From Planctomycetota bacterium (GTDB lineage Bacteria; Planctomycetota; B15-G4): a stretch of DNA of 64,000 bases. The notes beneath the pieces were generated by a model. It ran no database searches. It was not told the DNA's origin and saw only the letters and a program-made list of their open reading frames with translations. Shown here one piece after another: positions 1-7,393 of the stretch. Numbering within the stretch: the first letter of the stretch is position 1; every line of letters begins with the position of its first letter. Location: contig JAJDEO010000061.1 of the NCBI GenBank assembly GCA_029259745.1, forward strand, positions 124,001 through 188,000, in the 5' to 3' direction. Made by a program: the position numbers and the translations under genes.

Positions 1-1143
1 GTCCGCGAGGCCGCCGTGCTCGCCGCGCTTGCCACGCCCGACGTCGGCGCCGCGCTCGGCGTCATCTCGCTCGACGACCGCGAGAGCGGCGTGCGTCTGC
101 GCATCGCGCGCGGGCTCGCCGACGCCGCCGGCGGCCTCGGTCAGGGGCCCGTCCACACGCAGGTCGGCAACGCGCTCTTCCGCCTTCTCGGCGACGACGA
201 CCTCAACGTGCGCGCCGAAGCGGCCTCGGCCCTCGGTGCCTGGGGCGGGGAGTCGGCACTCGACTGGCTCGCCGAGCGCTCGCGCCGCGAGTCGGAAGCG
301 TCCGTGCTCAAGAAGATCGTCGCCGCGCTCGGCAAGCTCGGGCGTCTCGAGGCCGTCGACCACATCGGTCGTGTCTGCGGTCAGCAGGTCATCGGTCAAC
401 GCACCGAGATCGTCGAAACCGCGCAGAATGCGATCGAGCTGATCGGCGCCAACAGCAGTGCCGCCGAGTGGCTCGCGATCGGACGCTCGCTGTCGACGGT
501 GAAGGCTTACGGTCTGTCGTCTTGGGCTCTGTCGGAGATGGAGCGGCGCTTCGGAGCCTCGCCCGAGCACAGCGTCGTTCTCGAGGAAGCCAAGGGACTG
601 CACGCCAGGGTGCTCTTCGAAGACGGCCGCTGGGACGAGTCGCGCTCGGTCCTCCGCGAGCTGCACGGGGACGGCGCGCGGTTTCCCGAGTTCAACCTGC
701 GGCTCAAACTGCTTGCGCGCACGAACGAGTTCCTCGGCGACTACAACGAGGCCGCCGAGTACGACATGAAGCTGCTGAAGGCCACACCCGAGGGTGACGT
801 GACGCGCTTCGAAGTCCAGCGCGACGCGGTGCGCACGCTGTTCCAGTCCCGCGACTACAACACGGCCGAGTTCTGGCTCGACGACCTGATCAGCAAGGCC
901 GAGCAACGCGATGAGCCCGAACCGATCCTCGTCGACCTCCTCTTCTCGAAGGCCGAGATCCTCGAGAAGCTCAAGCGCAGTGACGAACTCGACACGCTGA
1001 TCAAGCGCCTCGACCGACTCGTCGACGGCGACGAATCGCGTGCGCGTCTCGCAGACCTGCGCCGCCGGATCGCCGGCCGCGACACGTCGCGCGCCGATAC
1101 TCCTGGGTCCGCGCCGCCCCTCGGCGCTGTGAGAACCGGATGA
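1..1143 (+). CDS. HEAT-repeat / TPR protein, 5' end outside window
   Basis: The frame is open from base 1, which reads VREAA, a typical HEAT-helix start, so the gene is cut by the window edge. About 380 residues are visible. The first 150 are HEAT-like, with repeats such as LNVRAEAASALGAWG followed by a second helix pair. The rest is alpha-helical and TPR-like (EFNLRLKLLARTNEFLGDYNEAAEYD) up to a basic tail. I see no catalytic motif, so it is probably a scaffold. Its TGA overlaps the trkA ATG (ATGA), so the two are translationally coupled. A role with potassium uptake is inferred only from that coupling. Confidence 0.8.
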   Translation, partial: VREAAVLAALATPDVGAALGVISLDDRESGVRLRIARGLADAAGGLGQGPVHTQVGNALFRLLGDDDLNVRAEAASALGAWGGESALDWLAERSRRESEASVLKKIVAALGKLGRLEAVDHIGRVCGQQVIGQRTEIVETAQNAIELIGANSSAAEWLAIGRSLSTVKAYGLSSWALSEMERRFGASPEHSVVLEEAKGLHARVLFEDGRWDESRSVLRELHGDGARFPEFNLRLKLLARTNEFLGDYNEAAEYDMKLLKATPEGDVTRFEVQRDAVRTLFQSRDYNTAEFWLDDLISKAEQRDEPEPILVDLLFSKAEILEKLKRSDELDTLIKRLDRLVDGDESRARLADLRRRIAGRDTSRADTPGSAPPLGAVRTG

Positions 1144-2588
1144 AGATCGTCATCGCCGGAGCCGGCGCGGTGGGTTTCCACCTGTCGCAGGAACTCGAGG
1201 CGGAAGGACACAACATCGCGCTGATCGATGTCGACGGCAAACGTCTTGATCATCTGCGTGATCGACTCGACGTCTTGGCTGTCACGGGATCGGCAACGTC
1301 ACGTTCGGCGCTCGAAGCTGCCGGCGTCCGTGAAGCCGACCTCTTCATCGCCGTGTCCGACCAGGACGAGATCAACATGCTCGCGTGCATGGCCGCGCAT
1401 CAGCTCGGCGTGCGGCGCACGTTGGCGCGTGTCCGGTCGCGCGACTTCACGGGCCCCGACAGCATCGTCGATCCCGTCAAGCTCGGCATCACGCGCTTCA
1501 TCAATCCCGACGAGATCGCCGTCGACTCGGTCGTCGCGCTCGTCGACGCCCCCGGCTCGATCGACGTGGGCGACTTCGCAGGTGGCGAGATCCTCCTGCG
1601 CTCGTTCGACATCGACGAGAAGTCCGTGCTCACGGGGCGTCCGCTCGCGCGCCTCAAGGAAGACTACGCCGGCGTCCCGTTCCTCGTCGCGGCCGTGCGT
1701 CGCGACGGTCGCCACGTGATTCCGCGCGGCACCGAGGAACTCGCGCTCGGCGACCGCGTCTACATGCTGCTCACGCGTGAGTCGCTGCCCGACTTCCGCA
1801 AGATCGTCGCCGGGTCCGACCGCGTCCAGCGCGTCGTGATCTACGGCGCCGAACGGCTCGGGATCGCCGTGGCGGAGCGTCTGCAAGAGCGCACGAGCGT
1901 CGTCGTGATCGACGAGGATCCGGAGAAGTGTCGCGCGGCTGCGGCCGTGCTCGACGACACGCTCGTGCTGCACGGTTCGCCGAACGACTCGGACATCAAG
2001 GGCCAGAGTCGTCTCGCGTCAGCCGACTTCTTCATCTCGGCGGGGCGCAACGAGGAGCACAACCTCATCCTCGCGATGCTGGCCAAGAAGTACGGCGCGC
2101 GGCGCAACATCGTGGTCACGGCCGAGCCTGAGATCGCTCAGCTGCTCGACAGCCTCGACATCGACGCGGTCATCAACCCGCGCCTGACGATGGTGGGCCG
2201 ACTTCTGCGCTACGCGCGCGGTGGTCGCGTGCAAACCGTGCAGAAGATCGGGGACGCGGCGGAGATCGTCGAGATGGTCGTGCGCCACGGCGCGATGGCG
2301 ATCGACGAATCGTTGGCCGAACTCGAACTCCCCGACGGTGCCCTCGTCGGCGCGATCATGCGCGAGCAGGAGGCCTTCATTCCGCATGGTCAGACGAAGA
2401 TCCAGGAGGGCGACGTCGTCGTGGCATTCGTCCTTCCCGGCCTGCGAGAACGTGTCGAGCGCATGTTCGCGCGTCGCGGCAGCGTCACGTTCAGCACTGA
2501 GGCCTCGACCGGCGACATCCTCGCCGCCATGCGCACGGGAGAGTCGCGGACGAGCGACGAGCCCGAGAAGACGCACGACTCGAAGTGA
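1140..2588 (+). CDS. trkA: Trk potassium uptake regulatory subunit TrkA
   Basis: Peripheral NAD(H)-binding subunit that gates the TrkH potassium channel on the cytoplasmic face. The 482 residues contain two RCK modules. The first starts with the dinucleotide-binding motif MKIVIAGAGAVGFHLSQELE, with the acidic end of strand two at LIDVD. The second begins near residue 230 (RVVIYGAERLGIAVAERL). Each is followed by a TrkA-C-like domain (around 150-220 and 380-445). Length fits two-module TrkA proteins of about 450-480 residues. It overlaps the HEAT/TPR gene by 4 nt and lies 106 nt before trkH on the same strand. The tail after residue 450 is polar and family-atypical. Confidence 0.95.
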   Translation: MKIVIAGAGAVGFHLSQELEAEGHNIALIDVDGKRLDHLRDRLDVLAVTGSATSRSALEAAGVREADLFIAVSDQDEINMLACMAAHQLGVRRTLARVRSRDFTGPDSIVDPVKLGITRFINPDEIAVDSVVALVDAPGSIDVGDFAGGEILLRSFDIDEKSVLTGRPLARLKEDYAGVPFLVAAVRRDGRHVIPRGTEELALGDRVYMLLTRESLPDFRKIVAGSDRVQRVVIYGAERLGIAVAERLQERTSVVVIDEDPEKCRAAAAVLDDTLVLHGSPNDSDIKGQSRLASADFFISAGRNEEHNLILAMLAKKYGARRNIVVTAEPEIAQLLDSLDIDAVINPRLTMVGRLLRYARGGRVQTVQKIGDAAEIVEMVVRHGAMAIDESLAELELPDGALVGAIMREQEAFIPHGQTKIQEGDVVVAFVLPGLRERVERMFARRGSVTFSTEASTGDILAAMRTGESRTSDEPEKTHDSK

Positions 2589-2694
2589 TCTCGGAACAGC
2601 TGTTGACCATGGCCACCCTGTCGTCGACCGTGCGGCTCGTCGTCGCGCACGGTGCGCGCGCTGAGTTGTCCCTCGCGGGCTCCTGGATCCAGGC

Positions 2695-4155
2695 ATGAAC
2701 GTCGGCGCGGTGTTCTATGTGATCGGGCGCCTGTGCACGCTGCTCGCGTTCCTGCTCGCGGCGCCGATCGCGCTGTGTCTCGCCTACGGCGGACTCGGCA
2801 CGGAAACGGCGAACGCGTTCATCATCACGGGCGCGATCAGTCTCGGTCTCGGTTGGGCATTGCGCCTGAGCTTCGAGTTCGAGCCGAAGATGTTCGGGAC
2901 GGGAGAGGCCTTCGCCACCGTCACGCTGACGTGGGTGGTCGTCACGGGCCTCGGTGCGCTGCCGTTCCTGATCACGGCGACGATCCCGTCGGTGATCGAC
3001 GCATGCTTCGAGGTGCTGTCGGGCTTCACGACGACCGGCGCGTCGATCCTGAACGACCCCGCCGAACTCAGTGAGCCGCTGCTCTTCTGGCGTGCGATGA
3101 CGCAGTGGATCGGCGGCTTGGGCATCGTCGCCCTGTCCGTCGCGATCCTGCCGGCGCTGGGCGCTGGTGGTAACTTCCTCTTCCAGGCCGAGATGCCGGG
3201 ACCGGAGAACGAGAAGCTCCTGCCGCGCATCTCGTCGACGGCGAAACTGCTCTGGACTGTCTACCTGCTGCTGACGGTCACCGAGTTCATGGCGCTCTGG
3301 GCGGCCGGGATGACGCCCTTCGACGCCGTCTGTCACACGTTCGCGACGGTCTCGTCGGGCGGGTTCGGCACGCGCGGCGACTCGCTGGCGTCGTTCTCGG
3401 CGACGATCCAGTGGATCATCATCGCCTACATGTTCTTGGCCGGCGTGAACTTCGTCATGCTGCTGAGCGCGCTGCGCGGCCGCCCGCTGATCACCCTCCG
3501 GAACACGGAGTTCCGCGTCTACCTGGCACTCACCGTGCTCGTCATCGCCGTGATCTGTCTGGTGCGCTGGGACGAGCCCGGCGTCCTCGACGGGGGCTTC
3601 GAGCCACTGCTGCGCTCGGCCGCCTTCACGACGACCACGCTCTTCTCGTCAACGGGCTTCGTGTCGGAAGACTACGGACTCTGGTCGCCGCTGCTGCACG
3701 CCGTGCTGATCTTCGTGATGCTCATCGGCGCCTGCGCGGGCTCGACGGGCGGCGGCTCGAAGGTGATTCGCGTCATCGTCGCGGCGAAGGCCGGCGTGCG
3801 CGAGATCCGACGCCTGCTGCGCCCCTCGGCCGTCTTCGTGCTGAAGGTGGGTGGGCGCCCGGTGAACGAGGTCATCGTCGCCCAGACGATCGGGTACTTC
3901 CTGCTCTACCTCGCCGTGCTGAGCGGCGTGGCGCTCGTGATGATGGCCATGGGTGAATCGATGATGACGTCGACGTCGGCCGTCATCACGTGTCTCTCGA
4001 ACATGGGGCCGGGGCTCGACGCCGTCGGTCCGTCACACAACTTCGCCAACCTGCCCTACGTCGCGAAGATCATGCTCATGGGCTGCATGCTGCTCGGACG
4101 GCTCGAGTTCTACTCGGTGCTCGTCCTGCTGCTGCCGATGGCCTGGCGCCGCTGA
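2695..4155 (+). CDS. trkH: Trk potassium channel subunit TrkH
   Basis: Inner-membrane potassium-translocating subunit working with TrkA. The 486 residues are strongly hydrophobic. The four selectivity-filter loops can be seen in order: LSGFTTTGASIL, TVSSGGFGTR, LFSSTGFVSED and SNMGPGLDAVG. The C-terminus carries the usual GRLEFYSVLVLLLP segment. Length matches the family. It follows trkA by 106 nt with no other gene between, so probably one operon. Its end is 7 nt from the end of a convergent gene. I see no strong ribosome-binding site at the chosen ATG, but the first membrane helix starts immediately after it, which supports the start. Confidence 0.95.
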   Translation: MNVGAVFYVIGRLCTLLAFLLAAPIALCLAYGGLGTETANAFIITGAISLGLGWALRLSFEFEPKMFGTGEAFATVTLTWVVVTGLGALPFLITATIPSVIDACFEVLSGFTTTGASILNDPAELSEPLLFWRAMTQWIGGLGIVALSVAILPALGAGGNFLFQAEMPGPENEKLLPRISSTAKLLWTVYLLLTVTEFMALWAAGMTPFDAVCHTFATVSSGGFGTRGDSLASFSATIQWIIIAYMFLAGVNFVMLLSALRGRPLITLRNTEFRVYLALTVLVIAVICLVRWDEPGVLDGGFEPLLRSAAFTTTTLFSSTGFVSEDYGLWSPLLHAVLIFVMLIGACAGSTGGGSKVIRVIVAAKAGVREIRRLLRPSAVFVLKVGGRPVNEVIVAQTIGYFLLYLAVLSGVALVMMAMGESMMTSTSAVITCLSNMGPGLDAVGPSHNFANLPYVAKIMLMGCMLLGRLEFYSVLVLLLPMAWRR

Positions 4156-4161
4156 GCGAAG

Positions 4162-4833
4162 TCATCGCGATGGGTGGTGCGTCCTGAGTCGCGCCGCACC
4201 GTCGCGCGGGTTCCATGCCGTGTCGCCGATGCGGACGTCGGTCGGCCAGGACCACTTCAGGTGGAGCCAGTCGGCTCGGTGGGGGCCGAGGTGCAGTTCA
4301 TCGCGGCCGTCGATGCGGGCGCGGATCAAGAGTTCTCGCGGGCTTGGCTGCGAGGGCTCGACGTCATCGACGACGAGACTCCGGTCGCACTGCACGTCGG
4401 CGAACTCCACCAAGACGACGTACTCGTCCGCGCCGCCGTGGGGACCGTCGTCGAACGTGAGGACGAGGTCGTCTCCCTCGTGTCGGAAAGCGATCTGACC
4501 GCGCCCCTCGATGAGCGTTGCCGTGCCCCCTGCGAGATCGAGAGTGTCGGCGAAGAACGGTGACTCCTTGCTCGCGGAGTGGCGTACGTTCTCACGAGGG
4601 TGCCAGGACTGGCCGTTGATCGAGACGAACGCGGGCATGCCCCAGTGATGGTGCTCGACGCGCGCCTCGCGTGGGTTGATGAAGAGTTCGTCCTGGCCGT
4701 CGATGCTGGCGACGATGCGCAGCTCGCAGGGCGGACCGACGTGTCTCTGTTGTGTCGAGGTGGCTGCCGCCAGAGAGGAAGCCGACAGCAGCGAACCCAT
4801 GACGAACGCGACGGGCTTCGAGACGGAGAGCAT
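4162..4833 (-). CDS. Secreted protein with a duplicated IDG-DEL motif domain
   Basis: A 223-residue protein with a signal peptide (hydrophobic residues 8-24). I do not recognise the family by name. It holds two related segments 130 residues apart: residues 40-80 and 170-210. Both follow the pattern I-x-A-x-IDG-x-DEL, then about 12 residues, then H/K-W-x2-P-x2-V-x-I, then W-x-PR. The spacing inside the two copies is identical. The middle part (100-150) is acidic and beta-like. A carbohydrate- or surface-binding role would be a guess. It converges on trkH. The upstream 277 bp to the next minus-strand gene hold no clear signal. Confidence 0.75.
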   Translation of the reverse strand: MLSVSKPVAFVMGSLLSASSLAAATSTQQRHVGPPCELRIVASIDGQDELFINPREARVEHHHWGMPAFVSINGQSWHPRENVRHSASKESPFFADTLDLAGGTATLIEGRGQIAFRHEGDDLVLTFDDGPHGGADEYVVLVEFADVQCDRSLVVDDVEPSQPSPRELLIRARIDGRDELHLGPHRADWLHLKWSWPTDVRIGDTAWNPRDGAARLRTHHPSR

Positions 4834-5110
4834 GGAAACTCCTGGGTCGGTCTGCGTTCGTCGGCGTTGCCACCGCGATGTCGGCGAACCGGGCGGCGAT
4901 GGTCTTGCGAACGCCGTTCAGCATGGTTGAACTTACCATGGACAACTCCCGCTCCTCGGCGGCAGCGGGGCACATCAGGGGGCACGTGTTCGAGCGAGTC
5001 GTGCGTTGCGATGCACGCCGAGCGCCAAGGCTCCCAGCACCACCACGGCCGTCAAGCGTTTCCTCTCCGCGGAGCACCACCGACCACCTCTCGACGGCGA
5101 CGTCCCGAAG

Positions 5111-5794
5111 TCACCCGACGCCGAAGATGCGCAGGTCCGTCCGCGTCACCTTCAGCGTGAGGGCGTGGAGCGCCTCGCGGGCCGTCTGCGCTGACAGCTC
5201 GTCGACCAGCTCGCCGTCCACGCCGAGCGTGTGGAAGGTCTGGCGCCACGACTGATAGACGGCGAACAGCTCGCCGTTGAGGTGGCGGAGCATGCGGCGC
5301 AGGTTGTCGCGATCGCGGTCGGTGGGAGTGGTGATCTCGAAGACGCGCGCGAGGGCGCTGTGGACATCGCTCTCCGCGGCGCGTCCCGCGAGGATGCGTC
5401 CGTGCGGCCCGGCGACATCGACGAGCAGCCGCGCCGGGACCGCGCCGAGTTCGCCCAACACCGCAAATCCGGCCGCGATGATCGACGGCACGTGCCCGCT
5501 TCCGAGCACCTCGTCGAAGCTCGCATCACAGGCCGTCACGAGTTCGTCCTCGGCCAGCCGTGCGAGCGCCTCGTCACCGGCCTCGTCCGCGAGGTCGAGC
5601 GCCAGGGCCCGGGCCTGATCGCGGCCGTCGGCGAAGGCGCTGGCCCAGGTGGGCTCGGCGGTCCGGCCGGAGACCTCGTCGAGGGCATCGGCGAGGCGCC
5701 GCTGGATCCACGCCATGAGCGCCCAGAGGTCCTGCTGGCACTCCGGCGTGTCGGGCGTGAGGTGGCCGAGTTTGCGCCAGTCGGGACCCTGCAT
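5111..5794 (-). CDS. Hypothetical cytoplasmic alpha-helical protein
   Basis: 227 residues, no signal peptide or membrane segment, unknown family. It starts MQGPDWRKLGHLTPDTPECQ and is rich in Ala, Leu, Asp and Glu, as expected for a helical bundle. The frame is open for 53 more codons upstream, but that part is Arg/Pro/Thr-rich and looks non-coding. The chosen ATG has GGAG 9 nt before it. Codon usage in the body matches the neighbours. No function is proposed. Confidence 0.6.
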   Translation of the reverse strand: MQGPDWRKLGHLTPDTPECQQDLWALMAWIQRRLADALDEVSGRTAEPTWASAFADGRDQARALALDLADEAGDEALARLAEDELVTACDASFDEVLGSGHVPSIIAAGFAVLGELGAVPARLLVDVAGPHGRILAGRAAESDVHSALARVFEITTPTDRDRDNLRRMLRHLNGELFAVYQSWRQTFHTLGVDGELVDELSAQTAREALHALTLKVTRTDLRIFGVG

Positions 5795-6058
5795 CGACGG
5801 CTCTCCGGTGTGGGGGACGAACGTGTCGATCGTAGTGGGGGGATTCGAGAGTTCGAAGCAATAGTTCGACGTCCTCGTCGCGGCCGGCCTTGGGGCGTCT
5901 CGTCGCCGAATCGTCGAGTCGCCCGTGTCGGTGCGCCGGGACCGTGTGCCCATGCACCGAAGCGGGAACCGAGCCGCGCGGGCGGGCGACGAGTTCGTGG
6001 CGCGGCCGATTCGTCGAAGCTCGGCGCACCTCGCCGCGGCGGGTCACGGAGGCCACGG

Positions 6059-6101
6059 AGAATCCACGGATTCTGCTGCGTTTCCACACCCAGACGAGAA
6101 C
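6059..6101. repeat. Dispersed 43-bp repeat, copy A
   Basis: Aligns without gaps to 43933-43975 (33 of 43 identical by hand count) and 55185-55227 (33 of 43). Its start is a small palindrome, AGAATC-CACG-GATTCT. Copy B has CGAATC-CACC-GATTCG, so the arms changed together. Weaker similarity to copy B continues for about 50 bp, including the word GCAGTTCTTC. Confidence 0.6.
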
Positions 6102-6175
6102 GCCTCGTCATGCAGCGGTCCTCCGAGCAGTTCTTCGTAGCGCTGCTGGGGTGACGTCAGCGACGCGCTGTGCGT

Positions 6176-6181
6176 TAGACT
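6176..6181 (+). promoter_or_regulatory. Candidate -10 box of rnd, leaderless type
   Basis: TAGACT ends 6 nt before the rnd ATG, so transcription would start at or next to the A of the ATG. No ribosome-binding site is present. A GTGACG hexamer at 6151-6156 could be a weak -35 at 19 nt. The same geometry is seen before 27956 and 55535. Confidence 0.5.
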
Positions 6182-6187
6182 GCGCCG

Positions 6188-7354
6188 ATGCCGAACGCAT
6201 CGATGATCGATTCCCAACCCGAGTTCGATGCGCTGGTTCAGCGCCTCGCCAACGCGACGGAAATCGCGATCGACTGCGAGATGGACTCGATGTTCTCGTA
6301 TCGAACGAGTCTCTGCGTGGTCCAGGTGGGCGACGGAGAGCGCGAAGACCTCATCGACGCTTCGTCGGGGCTGGACACGTCGGGCCTGTCGGCGATCTTC
6401 GCCAACCCGGAGGTCTGCAAGGTCTTCCACGGGGGCGAGAACGACATCGGCCTGCTGCGCGCCCAGTGGGGCAGCGACTTCGCGACGATCTTCGACACGA
6501 TGGCCGGTGCGCAGGTCCTCGGTCACGATGGCGTCGGGCTCGCGGCTTCGCTCAAGCGCCACTTCGATGTCCACGTCAGCAAAAAGTTCCAGAAGGCCGA
6601 CTGGCGCGTGCGTCCCTTGCCGGTCGAGCAGGCCGAGTACGCCCGCATGGACGTGCGCTACCTGCTCGAGCTGCGCGACATCCTGCTCGACGAACTCGAA
6701 GAACTCGGGCGCGTCGAAGAGGCCGAGTCGGAGTTCGAACGCATCCGCCAAGCGCATCACGAGCACAAGGACTTCGACCCCGAGAGTTGGGGGCGCTGCA
6801 AGTCCGTCAAGAAGCTCGACCCGACGCATCGCGGTGCGTTCCGTGAACTCTTCGTCGCGCGCGACGCGATCGCCTGCGACCGCAACTGGGCGCCATACCG
6901 AGTGATGCAGGAGAGCACCCTGCAAGACCTGGCAAAGCGCGCGCCGAAATCCGTCTCCGATCTGCGCGACGTGCGCGGTGTCTCGCGCCGGCTCAACGAG
7001 TCCGAGCTGACCGCGATCGTCGACGCGATCATGCGCGGGCGCGAGGCGGGTGAGGTCAAGGTGCCGAAGAACAAGCGCGGTTGGAGCCCGGCGCAGGCCG
7101 CCGGAGGGCCGATGACACCCGAGCAGCAAGCCACCTTCGACGCCCTGCGCGGGTGGCGCACGGAGCGCGCGAAGAAGCGCGGTGTCGATGTCGCCCGCGT
7201 GGCGACGAACGCCCTGCTGGCCTCGATCGTCCGAGCCCATCCGACGTCGCGTGAAGGGTTGGCGGCCGTCGAGGGCATGGAGGCGTGGCGCATGCGCGAG
7301 TACGGTGACGAACTCACCGAAGTGCTACGCGCCACTCCAACGCAATCGCCGTAG
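6188..7354 (+). CDS. rnd: Ribonuclease D
   Basis: 3'-5' exoribonuclease of the DEDDy family, known to trim tRNA and other stable RNA precursors. All catalytic positions are visible: Asp29 and Glu31 in IDCEMDSM, Asp86 in HGGENDIG, and Tyr151/Asp155 in YARMDVRYL. An HRDC domain follows (about 215-290, WAPYRVMQESTLQDLAKRAP) and then a basic tail (PKNKRGWSP). 388 residues is normal for the family. It is monocistronic. The start is supported by the TAGACT box 6 nt upstream rather than by a Shine-Dalgarno sequence. Confidence 0.93.
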   Translation: MPNASMIDSQPEFDALVQRLANATEIAIDCEMDSMFSYRTSLCVVQVGDGEREDLIDASSGLDTSGLSAIFANPEVCKVFHGGENDIGLLRAQWGSDFATIFDTMAGAQVLGHDGVGLAASLKRHFDVHVSKKFQKADWRVRPLPVEQAEYARMDVRYLLELRDILLDELEELGRVEEAESEFERIRQAHHEHKDFDPESWGRCKSVKKLDPTHRGAFRELFVARDAIACDRNWAPYRVMQESTLQDLAKRAPKSVSDLRDVRGVSRRLNESELTAIVDAIMRGREAGEVKVPKNKRGWSPAQAAGGPMTPEQQATFDALRGWRTERAKKRGVDVARVATNALLASIVRAHPTSREGLAAVEGMEAWRMREYGDELTEVLRATPTQSP

Positions 7355-7393
7355 TTCTCGTCCTTCGGCCATGTCTTCCCCCGAGTGCACTCC

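Larger units (their letters stand above)
5795..6187. other. Intergenic region with dispersed repeat copy A and rnd promoter
   Basis: This 393-bp divergent gap separates the hypothetical gene on the minus strand from rnd on the plus strand. Apart from copy A of the dispersed repeat (6059-6101, similarity continuing to about 6150) and the TAGACT box before rnd, I see nothing in it. The open frames through it have shadow-like composition. Confidence 0.6.
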
